Shown here: piece after piece, positions 38,224 to 47,769 of the stretch
How the letters are laid out: every line of letters begins with the position of its first letter
How positions within the stretch are numbered: the first letter of the stretch is position 1
Assembly: GCF_000315915.1 (NCBI RefSeq)
Contig: NC_020185.1
Span: 682,001-746,000, forward strand
Origin: Henningerozyma blattae CBS 6284
Taxonomy: Eukaryota; Ascomycota; Saccharomycetes; Saccharomycetales; Saccharomycetaceae
DNA: 64,000 nucleotides
Direction: 5' to 3'
Made by a program: the position numbers and the translations under genes
Notes under the pieces: generated by a model
Told to the model about the DNA's origin: nothing
The model's input: only the letters and a program-made list of their open reading frames with translations
The model's database searches: none

Positions 38224-39181
38224 TTAAAAATAATTTTTGTTTGTGTCTTTGATGCATTCTAGCAATCCATGCTCAAAAGAATCTCTGCTGGCTTTTGTTT
38301 GATTCTTAAACCAAGCGGTATCCGATTGAGGGGAGTCCAATAAAATTGAGTGATGTGGAACTTTGGCAGTATCCTCATCTTGAATCTTTTCATCATCTTC
38401 GGTGTTATCGAGTTGGGTATGCACTGAAAGTTTTCTTGCATGAGAAGTTTCTTGTTCTTCGTCTAACTCCAATAGTTGAGAAGAAATAGAACTGGACCAA
38501 TCTGAGTTTGACCTAGAATGTTGTTGTTTCCAATATGTTCGCTCAATGCTTTGTAATCTGGCCAATCTTGTTTCAAAGAAAGAGTTTTGTGAGGAACCTT
38601 GAGATTTTAGGCTTAATGATCTAGGTGTGATGCTAGAAGTTTCTGAAACCCCATAATCATCCATATACTGATTTTTGACATCGACAGATCAGATTGATGG
38701 AAATCTTCATTGTCATTGTCATCTTCATCACTTTCTACAGTATCAGTTAACGTAGCATGTGAAAGATGTTGGAATCCATAAGGTTTAGATACCTCTGAAA
38801 TTTTTATTGTTTTTGTATTAAATATGCTACAGCTATTATTGTTTTTTTCTTCTTACCACCGAGTTTTGCTAAAAATTCACGAACTTTTGTTTGTGGGTCA
38901 GATTTTGCAGCTGCTTGTGACAGGTTTTGTTTACACAAACTTTTAACTTTTGCTTCTTCATTAGGTGAGGCTAATTTTAAAGTAGCTGAATGTGCCAAGC
39001 ATGGTTTGTTGCTATGGATAGAGTGTAATTGTAACCCATTAACAAGACCAGAGCCTGTTCCAGCAACAGAAGAACCTTCGAAAAATGCCGCAGTCTCCAA
39101 AGAGTGTAATTTAGCCTCCTCTTCATCCTCATCCAACCAAATTGAACTAATTGGTGGTAAAAAATTTCCATTGACAGACAT
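38224..39181 (-). pseudogene. Cdc42 effector Gic1/Gic2, interrupted by two frameshifts
   Basis: Gic proteins bind Cdc42-GTP through a CRIB motif and promote actin polarisation at bud emergence. The N-terminal 125 codons (38804-39181) hold the Gic start (IWLDEDEEEAKLHSLETAAF) and FLAKLGGKKKK. The CRIB motif (ISEVSKPYGFQHLSHATL, 38748-38801) lies in a second frame, and the tail (YGVSETSSITPRSLSL onward to 38224) in a third. The first switch must fall between about 38804 and 38853, which contains a run of seven A in the sense strand (38842-38848). The second falls near five A at 38672-38676. One missing base at each would give a single protein of about 319 residues, close to S. cerevisiae Gic1 (314). 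Either sequence errors or a real pseudogene. Confidence 0.85.
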
Positions 39182-39623
39182 GTTAATTTTTATTCAACTT
39201 GAGATAATTATCTTGTGTTGTTTATTTACGCTTCGAGATTATGTATTTCGTGTTGTTTACCGCTTTGTGAATGTAAAAGGGCTGCTTTCTTGATGAAATA
39301 TATGGTAAGTATATATGTAATATATATTATGTGTAGTAGTGGTTGTGTTTCTAAATCTAATAATTGTAATCGTTACACCAATGGTGAGTTAAATATAATT
39401 TAGTCTGGAGCATGATTTTGATCAGATCATAATTCCAAAGTCTTTTCCCATTTTTCAATGTGTTATATAAATAAAAAATTATTGACCGAGACGCGTAATA
39501 GAATTTTTCAAGTTTCAACTTTCGTGTTTCAGATTTGTCGGACTTTGCCTACGGGAATTCTCTGGATTTTGATTAAACACATATATGTACTTCTATATTA
39601 GATCTAAAAACCTAGATAGGTTT
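39182..39623. other. Intergenic region GIC-RPP1
   Basis: GIC promoter and RPP1 3' flank. An MCB-like ACGCGT is at about 39491, which would suit a G1-expressed gene, but I cannot judge significance. No gene seen. Confidence 0.4.
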
Positions 39624-40484
39624 TCACAGACGGGTCTTTTTTAAGGCACCTTCTTCTGTATCAGCATCGATCTCCAATGGTCTCTTTATAATCTTTGTGT
39701 AACCGTTGGATGCGTCATCCACAACATCTTGGTCACCTCCTACAGCAATGGTTTGCTTATTGCTACGACGGCGTAAGCGTCCTTGCAAAAGTACTGTCGC
39801 AGCTGTATCTCCCATCATAGTCGTACAGGAACCTTTTATCCCTAGCATCTTTAGTACAGAGTCCAAAGAAACCACGTTTCTGCATTGGACAGGGGTGGTA
39901 GCGCCACTTGAAACAACTAAGCCTCTGTTACGTGAACTTCGAACAACATTTCTCACATTTGCTACAAACTGTCTTCTAGTATTATTATCTTTCAACATAT
40001 CTGAATATGTGATTTCTACTTTGATCCCTTTCTTAACACAAGAGCATATGTTTTTATGTTTTAATATGACAGGTAATCTATTACTATAATCGAACGTTAA
40101 GACGTCAATATCTAAATGAGTAGTTGCAACAAGGACACCCTTTTCACTGATAGGTTTAGCTGAAAGTATATCATAATATTGAGAGATTTTATTTAACGAT
40201 TGACCTCTTGATGGATCATCTATAATAAGTGTTAATCTGGAATACAGTTTTAAACCAGTTTTCTCCATCAATTCTCCAAATCTCTGTTCTATATTAATAG
40301 GATTCATTTTTTTGGGGTCAGTTGGAAACTTCCCATCTTGTTTTACTGTGAAATTGATCGCTATATGGGTGTATCCAAGTGTATGTAATGTTAATAATAT
40401 TTTCTCAACCTCCTGAACGTGCTTAGGAGTCACTTCAGATTGAAAATCCTTTTGGGGCCATGGCACATTTAAATCTACTAGCAT
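39624..40484 (-). CDS. RPP1: RNase P/MRP protein subunit Rpp1 (RPP30)
   Basis: Shared protein subunit of nuclear RNase P (tRNA 5' maturation) and RNase MRP (rRNA processing). 286 residues (S. cerevisiae 293). The start MLVDLNVPWP and HIAINFTV (about 36-44) are near-identical to the yeast family. RLTLIIDDPSRGQSLNKIS (about 82-100), TTHLDIDVLTFDYSNRLP and RRQFVANVRNVVRSSRNRGLVVSSGA follow, all characteristic of the RPP30 TIM-barrel-like fold. The C-terminus is basic. A PAC element lies about 70 bp upstream. Confidence 0.96.
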   Translation of the reverse strand: MLVDLNVPWPQKDFQSEVTPKHVQEVEKILLTLHTLGYTHIAINFTVKQDGKFPTDPKKMNPINIEQRFGELMEKTGLKLYSRLTLIIDDPSRGQSLNKISQYYDILSAKPISEKGVLVATTHLDIDVLTFDYSNRLPVILKHKNICSCVKKGIKVEITYSDMLKDNNTRRQFVANVRNVVRSSRNRGLVVSSGATTPVQCRNVVSLDSVLKMLGIKGSCTTMMGDTAATVLLQGRLRRRSNKQTIAVGGDQDVVDDASNGYTKIIKRPLEIDADTEEGALKKTRL

Positions 40485-40553
40485 AATTTGTTGAGGTAAT
40501 TCGTAGGGAGATCGATTAGACTGATAATTAGCGCGTCTATTCTCTTTGTAGAT

Positions 40554-40586
40554 CGATGAGCTTTGCTTAAATCGGTGAAATTTTTT
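40554..40586. promoter_or_regulatory. PAC and RRPE-like elements upstream of RPP1
   Basis: CGATGAG (40554-40560) followed by TGAAATTTTTT (40576-40586), 70-100 bp before the RPP1 start codon. Same arrangement as at BFR2 and SSF1. The remaining gap to SUM1 (to 41035) is AT-rich without a gene. Confidence 0.55.
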
Positions 40587-41035
40587 TTTTATTTGTCAAA
40601 ATTAGAATATTTTTTTTTCTTTTTCGGAAAAAATTCAAGAATGAATTAAATTGATCATTGGTAACCAAATAAAGGATAAAGTTATTCCAAGTAAAAAAAA
40701 TTCTTATTAAAATAAATAGAATGATAGATATACATAGAGATCAATATGCTTACATAATTATTTATTTTTATTCTTATATAATCATATTTGAAGGAAAGAG
40801 AGTGTAATAAAAAAAAGTAAAAATAAAATAAATAAGCAGGGAACGATTTCTCTTTCTTTAATTTAATAGTTGTTAAAAATTTACATTAATTATGTGTATG
40901 TAGTGTTTTTGAATTTAAAAAAATCTAACGTTTGTATATTTTGATACCGTATTTTTTTTTTCAAAGATGAAATTATGTATAGTACATGTGGATGTATAAA
41001 GACATATATTTCATAGTAATATGATAAAAATTCAT

Positions 41036-44000
41036 TTATTCTGGTGGTGCAATTTGAGAAGATTTAACTTCTTTGTTTTCAGTACCATCATCTAAGAAAT
41101 CTAAGGTTAAAGCATTGTCAATAACTTCATTTATAGTTTCTGTAGTAATGCCATTTTCTCCAATGGTTGGAATAGGTTTATTCTTTGGATACATCCATTC
41201 TCTCCACTGAGTTTCTGTATTGTCACATAAGTCATAAAGAATCATTTTTAGTAGTGTTATATGATTGTAAAACCAAGATACGGATCGATTGATAAAGATA
41301 CGATAATTTTCCATCTCCTTTACAGCGTGTAAAATTGAGTAATTATGGAACCCTCTCTTCTCTCTTGATTGGTCTCTCCAGAATTCAAATAATGTAAATA
41401 ATGCCTTACGTCTTTGCCACGTTCTTTTACTTTCGCGTAGTTTTAAACCTAAATCCACAAGTCTATTCTCCCATCTAAACTCCATCAAGAAATATTCTAA
41501 ACTATTGACATATCTTTCAGTTAGTGTTGTTCCACTTAGTATACTGAATGCGAAGTTTGTTTCGACTTCAATATCAGCTTTTAAAGCGTAAGAATTCATA
41601 CGTTCAGCTCTATGGTCATCAAGATCCTCAGTTAGAGTTGAACGTAACAACTCATCTTCTTTTGGCTTAAATTTAAACTTCAAATAGCTTCCAGTGTTGA
41701 TTGGTTTTCTTGGCTCTCCTCTTAAATAAAAGAAACCTGACCTACATATTAGTTCGATAGGTGTGTCACCTGAAATATCGTCAAGATCATCATTACTGTC
41801 TACCTTAATGCTCATAGATGAATCCTCAGGAATTGAATGACTAGCATGTGTTGTTAAAGTAGTTGTATTATTATTATTAGCACTTTCGTCATTAGGTGTA
41901 CCATTTAAATTATCCTTTCCTATCATGCTAAGTTCATTTTCCATTAAGGATGAAACATCCTTATCCAAAAGGCTTTGCTGGGTAGAGTCATTCCATTGGT
42001 TATCGACAGCATTAGGATCATTGTTATCATTATTAGTTCTCACGTCAACACTGTCATCATTTTGGAATACCATGTCAGGATCTCCATTTACTGCTGCGAC
42101 GGCTGCTGCTGCAGCTGCAGTGGCGGCATTTAATGAATCAGAAATTGATTGATCAGAGAATGGATGTGATCCATCATGTTCGGTTCCATGGGATGCATCC
42201 ATAGTATTGTTGTTATTATGGTCATTCTCCAGTTCACTACCATTAGATGTTGGGTTGGTATTTGGTCTCTTATGCAAAGGATCATCAAAATTTAAAAAAT
42301 GTTTATTCATTGCATTTTGAATATCATCTTCAACTCCAAGATCCGATCTTCTACGTTTCAAAGAAGAATTATCTGTATCATTTATGTTGGGACTATTGGG
42401 ATTATTTGGATTATTTGAGTTCTCTACTGCTAATGAGTTGTTATTTGAAGTTTGTTTGTTAATATCATCAATTGAATGTTGATTCTCAGTAGCATCATGA
42501 ATAGAGGAAACATTTGATAAGTGATGCTGATGGGGGAAGATTGTTTGGATTGATGAATTTGGTGGCGAAGAATAGTCATTTGATGACATTTTTTTCCTTC
42601 TTTCTTCATCTTTCATTGCTTGTAATAATTTCTTATTTGACTCCATAAATGATTTTGCCTTATCACGATCATTATATTTCAGTGATACTAACATTCGCTC
42701 ACGATCATCCCTTCTTCTATCCAATTCTTTTTGTTTTCGAGAGTCATCTAACGAGGAATCATATTCATAGTCATTTGTAGTATTATTATTATCGTTCGCA
42801 TTTCCAGAGGAGGATTGTTGGTTATTAGAAGATCTGTTGGATGCAAGTTGATCGAGTCCAGAAGTAGTGTCTTCATTTGCAGTTGAATTATTATTCATAG
42901 TTGTTGCAGTATTATTTACAGTTGAATTTCTTCTTGGATTATTAATATAATCAGGATCGGATGATGCAGAAGGTGACACGGTAGTTGATTCAACAGATTG
43001 TTCTTTAGTAGAGTTTTCATTTCCATCAGTGGTACCCTTGTTTTCGGAGGTAGCAGTCAAGTCTTGATTTCCTTGTGAATTTTTCTTTGATTGTGCAGAC
43101 GGAGAATCTTGTGTGCTACTCAATAATTGACGATGGTTTAGTGCAGTGGAAGCAGGGTTATTAATGTTAATAATCACCGTGTCAACAGTTCTCTTCTTGG
43201 GTGGTCTACCTCTTCTCTTTTTAATTGGGGCCGATGAAGGTGGGCCTGATGAAGATTTGTTTGAAGTAATAGATGAATGTGTATGTTCTTGCTTAATATT
43301 ATGTAACCCATTAGAACTATTTGCAGAATCATCATTTTTGGCAAGTGGATCAAAAAAGTATCTTTTTGATTTTGGAGTATTAACATTGCCTAATGGCAAA
43401 GAATTTTTTGAATTTGAATAATCTGAATAATTACTAGTATTGATATTATTACTGTTGTTGTTGTTGTTGTTGTTGATGATGTTGTTTCTTGCATGTGGGC
43501 TTTGTCCATCTTTTCTTGGTCTACCCGGTCCTCTCTTTGAGCTGGTGTGATGGTGGCCATGTGATGATGTAGAGATATGAGAATCGTTAATTTGTGTGTG
43601 AGATGATACAGCAGATTGGTGACTAGTAGTATTATTTGAATTTAATATCGAACTTAAGCCCTCAGAATTTATTTTTTCATTTAATAAGGCAAATTTGTTG
43701 GTTAAATTACTCAATTTGTAATTTAGGGAATTAACTAAATTATCAGTATTTATTTGATTCTTCAAAGCATCATGTAATTTATTTTCTAAAACAGACTGGT
43801 TATGAGTTAATTTTTGTAGTGATTTAAAAAAATCTTCCATAGTTGACAATTGTTCTACATCTTTGGAAACCATTGTCTTCTTAAATTCATTAAAATTCTT
43901 GCTTAAAATAATTATATCAGATGTTAGTGTCTCAGATTCAGCTTTTACAGATTCGAAAGTTTTTGAATTACTGTCGCCAATATTAGTATTTTCATCTTGA

Positions 44001-44128
44001 TTAATGGAAGTTTCTACGTTATTTGCTGATTGAGAAATATTATCTTCATTTAAAGAATGCATTTGAGATTGTTCACAATTTGGGCCATTTTGTTGACTAT
44101 CATTTGGTTCAGATGGTATTTCATCCAT
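41036..44128 (-). CDS. SUM1: Transcriptional repressor Sum1 (AT-hook protein)
   Basis: DNA-binding repressor that recruits Hst1/Rfm1 to middle-sporulation gene promoters (MSE sites) and also acts at replication origins. 1030 residues (S. cerevisiae 1062). Two AT-hooks are visible: RGPGRPRK (199-206) and RRGRPPK (305-311). A coiled-coil-like region is at about 95-155. A long Asn/Ser/Asp-rich centre and a poly-Ala run (near 680-690) precede the conserved C-terminal region (about 800-1000: PIELICRSGFFYLRGEPRKPI, then FTLFEFWRDQSREKRGFHNY). Next to TFB1, divergent, as at YDR310C/YDR311W. Confidence 0.94.
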   Translation of the reverse strand: MDEIPSEPNDSQQNGPNCEQSQMHSLNEDNISQSANNVETSINQDENTNIGDSNSKTFESVKAESETLTSDIIILSKNFNEFKKTMVSKDVEQLSTMEDFFKSLQKLTHNQSVLENKLHDALKNQINTDNLVNSLNYKLSNLTNKFALLNEKINSEGLSSILNSNNTTSHQSAVSSHTQINDSHISTSSHGHHHTSSKRGPGRPRKDGQSPHARNNIINNNNNNNSNNINTSNYSDYSNSKNSLPLGNVNTPKSKRYFFDPLAKNDDSANSSNGLHNIKQEHTHSSITSNKSSSGPPSSAPIKKRRGRPPKKRTVDTVIININNPASTALNHRQLLSSTQDSPSAQSKKNSQGNQDLTATSENKGTTDGNENSTKEQSVESTTVSPSASSDPDYINNPRRNSTVNNTATTMNNNSTANEDTTSGLDQLASNRSSNNQQSSSGNANDNNNTTNDYEYDSSLDDSRKQKELDRRRDDRERMLVSLKYNDRDKAKSFMESNKKLLQAMKDEERRKKMSSNDYSSPPNSSIQTIFPHQHHLSNVSSIHDATENQHSIDDINKQTSNNNSLAVENSNNPNNPNSPNINDTDNSSLKRRRSDLGVEDDIQNAMNKHFLNFDDPLHKRPNTNPTSNGSELENDHNNNNTMDASHGTEHDGSHPFSDQSISDSLNAATAAAAAAVAAVNGDPDMVFQNDDSVDVRTNNDNNDPNAVDNQWNDSTQQSLLDKDVSSLMENELSMIGKDNLNGTPNDESANNNNTTTLTTHASHSIPEDSSMSIKVDSNDDLDDISGDTPIELICRSGFFYLRGEPRKPINTGSYLKFKFKPKEDELLRSTLTEDLDDHRAERMNSYALKADIEVETNFAFSILSGTTLTERYVNSLEYFLMEFRWENRLVDLGLKLRESKRTWQRRKALFTLFEFWRDQSREKRGFHNYSILHAVKEMENYRIFINRSVSWFYNHITLLKMILYDLCDNTETQWREWMYPKNKPIPTIGENGITTETINEVIDNALTLDFLDDGTENKEVKSSQIAPPE

Positions 44129-44660
44129 ATTTATTTTTTCCTTTTCTAATTAGCTAATTTCCTTTGTCCTGATTCGTTTATTTTATTTTTGTAACAATGA
44201 ACAATAGTAATAGGTTGTAATTTTATCAATTGAAATAGTTAAACTTTTTGAAAAAAATAAATTGTAACACCACTCTTTGTAACTATTAATTTAATATTGA
44301 ATTATACTATTCTCAAAATTCAAAACTATTTAAAAAATAAGTTAAAAACCCTAATGCCAATCAGTTTAGTTTAATAAATTCAAAGAAAAATTAAATATCT
44401 ATTATCGTCTAAATTAGACCCAGAAAAAAAACTTAGACTGTAGCAATAATGAGATAGCTAACTAGTATCAATTGTACTCTTAGGTAGCAGCTTAAGAAAA
44501 CTTGGATTTGTATAATGTTCTCATTGTTTCAAGAAAATTTTTACTTTACAGTCCTTTGATTATATGTCAATTTTATTATATTATATTTAGCCAGTAATTC
44601 ATTTCTCAGACGACAATAAATCGCCGAAAATTAGAATTTGGCAGAAAAGGGAAAGAGAAG

Positions 44661-44681
44661 CACGTGGTATCACTTTGAACG
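44661..44681. promoter_or_regulatory. CACGTG box and adjacent Abf1 site, SUM1-TFB1 promoter
   Basis: CACGTG (44661-44666), then ATCACTTTGAACG (44669-44681), which fits the Abf1 consensus RTCRYYNNNNACG at every fixed base. Both lie near the middle of the 1143-bp divergent promoter of SUM1 and TFB1 (44129-45271). The rest is AT-rich, including a direct repeat of TTGTAATATTAT near 44744-44770. No gene seen there. Confidence 0.5.
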
Positions 44682-45271
44682 GTTAAGGAAAAACTCTTAA
44701 GAATACCAATAGTTAAAGGAATAGAGCAACCTTTGACAAGTAAGGTTGTAATATTATCTTGTAATATTATATTTTGTTCTTCTAGGAACCCAAGGATGAT
44801 GTTGTCAATAAAAGTTAATAAGTTGTGCAATAAAAGTACTACAACTCACAAGAAAAATTAAAGTTATACTATATATTTCATTGCATAAAGTCAGAAATAA
44901 GTAATAAACCAACTAGTTTAAATGATTTAATACTGATTTAATAAGCATATTATATTTTAGGATTATATCATATAGCAGTCACCGGAATAATTGCTGTAAA
45001 TGGAACACCGCTTGAGTTTGATAAAAGAATTTAAAGGTTGAAAAACTAATACAGAAAGAGATGAAAAAATGCTTTATCCATACAAGTGTTTTATAAGTAA
45101 CTATAACACATAAGTATTTTAGGTTATAGAAAACGCATAGGTAAATAGCATCCAGGAGGATTCGAATAAGTATACTAGAGGTTAATTTGGGTTTAAATTC
45201 ACCAATAGCTAACCCGCAAGTAATATAGATCAATATACAAAAAAGAACCGTAACTATTAAGATTTGGAGAT

Positions 45272-47335
45272 ATGTCTCATTCTGGTGCTGCAACTTACAA
45301 AAAAAATTCAGGTATGATTAATATCGATGAAGACCAGTCTCCTGCGGAATTTATATGGAGATCAACATCTGGGAATAAAGTTATCAAGATTGTATTGGAT
45401 ACAATTGATAAATTACAAGCCACTCCAGCATCCAGTGATAAAATGATGTTACGACTGATATCAAAGGTTCCTTCAACTCCCCCTCCTCCACAAACAAACC
45501 CTCTTGGATTAGATCATGTCAATAAAAAGCTGAAACTAGATCCAGCAGTTTCTAAAATAACTAGAGAAAATTCAGATGCATCTACTATGAGTACTCCGAC
45601 CACCACAGTTTCTCCTACCCCACTTGATACACCATCAGCTCCAGTAAAACCAGTTACATATATGTTTACATTCAATAATAGAACAGTTATGGATAATATA
45701 AAGATTACATTACAGCATATCATTTCCCGTTATAAGGATGATGAAATCTGGGAAGAAAAAAAGAGGAAAGAGTCTTCTCAATTGCCACTAGATTCTTCCT
45801 TATCTAATTCAAATCTATCAGATGCCACCAATGGGATTACTTCTACAGCTAATGGACATTCCAATCTTTCGGTCCCACTAATCAATACCTCTGCTTTAGA
45901 TGATTCCTTATCAAAGTCAAAATTATTAATAAATTTTAAATTACAGCAATCATTGTTAAAGGAGAATAAGCCACTTATGCGAATCTTTCAAGACACTGTC
46001 ATTCATTCAGGATTGCCTCCAGAAGAATTTTGGTCTACTCGTATTTCACAATTACGTGCTTTTGCATTATCTACATCTCAGAAGATCGGTCCATATAACG
46101 TTTTATCTACCATTAAGCCAGTGGCATCATCTGATAATAAAGTTAATGTTAATATTTCAAGGGAAAAGATCTCCAGTATTTTTTCAAACTATCCAATTGT
46201 TAAAAAAGCTTACACAGATAACGTGCCAAAGAATTTTAAGGAGCCTGAATTTTGGGCTAGATTTTTCTCATCAAAATTATTTAGAAAATTAAGAGGTGAA
46301 AAAATTATGCAAAATGATAGAGGTGATGTTATTATTGATAGATACTTAAAATTAGATCAAGAATATGATAGGAAAGATGATGAAATGTTGTTACATCCTG
46401 TGAAGAAGAGTATTGATTTAGATGGTAATCTTGAAGATGACCCTGTGCGTCGTGGGAATAAACAAGATTTTACAATGCAGCCAGGAGTTGATATCAATGG
46501 TAATAGTGATGGTACAATCGATATTTTAAAGGGTATGAATAGATTAAGTGAAAAGATGATTCTTTCTTTAGAAAATGAATATTCAAGATCTAATCTGCAA
46601 AATAATAACAATGATGATATGGATAAAATTGAAGTGGAAGAAATTCAAATAAATGATTTGAAGGATAATTCTGCAACTGATTATGCAATGATTCATTTAA
46701 ATATGAACCAACATGTAAGCACTAAGGATGATGAAGATAGTGTTTCCTCCTTAAATGGTGGATCAAAGACGAAGATTACCAAGGAAGAAATTAAAGAGAA
46801 GATCACACAAGTTACCGAAAGTTTAGTAAAGGAAATGGATCTAACTCAGGTCGAAGAAAAGGGTAGCAATATTAATAGTGAAATTAATAAGCGTGTAATC
46901 GGTTTTGTTAAGATAAATGCAAAACAAGCAAAGCATAACAATTTGGATTCAACATTGGGTACCTTCATTGGGAATGATAAAAATGCAAAGGATGCACGCA
47001 CAGATATTCCAACAGATTTATTAGAAAGTTGTCGTATGTTGCATACCACTTGCTGTGAATTTTTGAAACATTTTTATATACATTTCCAAAGCGGAGAACC
47101 AAAACAGGCAAACTTGGTCAAAAAATTGTATATTCATTTAAAAGATTGTAGCGAAAAGATTCACGAGTTATTGTCTGACGTTAAACAAGGTGATGGTGAG
47201 CAAGTTGCTATGATATGTAATTCTTACTTAAGATCTACCTTGGCTTCCCTTCATTTAGCTATTGAAAAATATGATAACGTTACTAAGAATTTCCAGGAAA
47301 AATTAAAACGAATGAATACACCAATTCAAGTTTAA
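45272..47335 (+). CDS. TFB1: TFIIH subunit Tfb1 (p62)
   Basis: Core TFIIH subunit used in RNA polymerase II initiation and nucleotide excision repair. 687 residues (S. cerevisiae 642). N-terminal PH domain (1-120) starts MSHSGAATYKKNSGMINIDE and contains DKLQATPASSDKMMLRLI. BSD domains follow (about 220-350); EFWARFFSSKLFRKLRGEKIMQNDRGDVIID is almost unchanged from S. cerevisiae. The C-terminal region includes LLESCRMLHTTCCEFLKHFYIHFQSGE. A Thr/Pro-rich insert (about 80-125) enlarges the PH-domain loop. Confidence 0.97.
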   Translation: MSHSGAATYKKNSGMINIDEDQSPAEFIWRSTSGNKVIKIVLDTIDKLQATPASSDKMMLRLISKVPSTPPPPQTNPLGLDHVNKKLKLDPAVSKITRENSDASTMSTPTTTVSPTPLDTPSAPVKPVTYMFTFNNRTVMDNIKITLQHIISRYKDDEIWEEKKRKESSQLPLDSSLSNSNLSDATNGITSTANGHSNLSVPLINTSALDDSLSKSKLLINFKLQQSLLKENKPLMRIFQDTVIHSGLPPEEFWSTRISQLRAFALSTSQKIGPYNVLSTIKPVASSDNKVNVNISREKISSIFSNYPIVKKAYTDNVPKNFKEPEFWARFFSSKLFRKLRGEKIMQNDRGDVIIDRYLKLDQEYDRKDDEMLLHPVKKSIDLDGNLEDDPVRRGNKQDFTMQPGVDINGNSDGTIDILKGMNRLSEKMILSLENEYSRSNLQNNNNDDMDKIEVEEIQINDLKDNSATDYAMIHLNMNQHVSTKDDEDSVSSLNGGSKTKITKEEIKEKITQVTESLVKEMDLTQVEEKGSNINSEINKRVIGFVKINAKQAKHNNLDSTLGTFIGNDKNAKDARTDIPTDLLESCRMLHTTCCEFLKHFYIHFQSGEPKQANLVKKLYIHLKDCSEKIHELLSDVKQGDGEQVAMICNSYLRSTLASLHLAIEKYDNVTKNFQEKLKRMNTPIQV

Positions 47336-47606
47336 ATTATAGGGCTTATCATGGACTATGTACTATATACTTAAGGTATTATATTTGAAGTTGTTACCGA
47401 TTATTCATTAAACTATATAATCCAAAAAAAAAACAATTCTGCATTACAAAATTTAGATAGCATTTTAGAGTTATTATTGGTTATTAAATATTTATTCAAA
47501 TGTATAACTTGTGTAGAAGTATAATCATTCATTTTTTACTGGCATCGAGTTTTATGCATTTTGTGAATTTTTTTTTGCAAATCGCTTTTGAAATTCGCCT
47601 CAAGTT
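47336..47606. other. Intergenic region TFB1-SSF1, 3' flank portion
   Basis: TFB1 3' flank, AT-rich, with nothing else recognised; the SSF1 promoter elements follow. Confidence 0.5.
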
Positions 47607-47638
47607 TGAAAAATTTTCGGAATAAGCATATCTCATCG
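47607..47638 (+). promoter_or_regulatory. RRPE and PAC elements upstream of SSF1
   Basis: TGAAAAATTTT (47607-47617), an exact RRPE (Stb3 site), then CTCATCG (47632-47638), the reverse complement of the PAC core. 130-165 bp before the SSF1 ATG. Confidence 0.75.
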
Positions 47639-47769
47639 ATTTTGTAATAGTAGGCAGTTCTTTGTAGAAAATATTAATCTAAAAAAACTTGAAGGATTTA
47701 AATTTTTAATACTAAGTTATGCAACTTGTCTGAGCTGCGACTTATTAAGAGAGATAGAAGCACCAAACA

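Noticed and set aside
44979..45293. 104-codon hydrophobic frame opposite the TFB1 start
   Set aside because: It overlaps the conserved TFB1 N-terminus on the other strand and has no recognisable domain.
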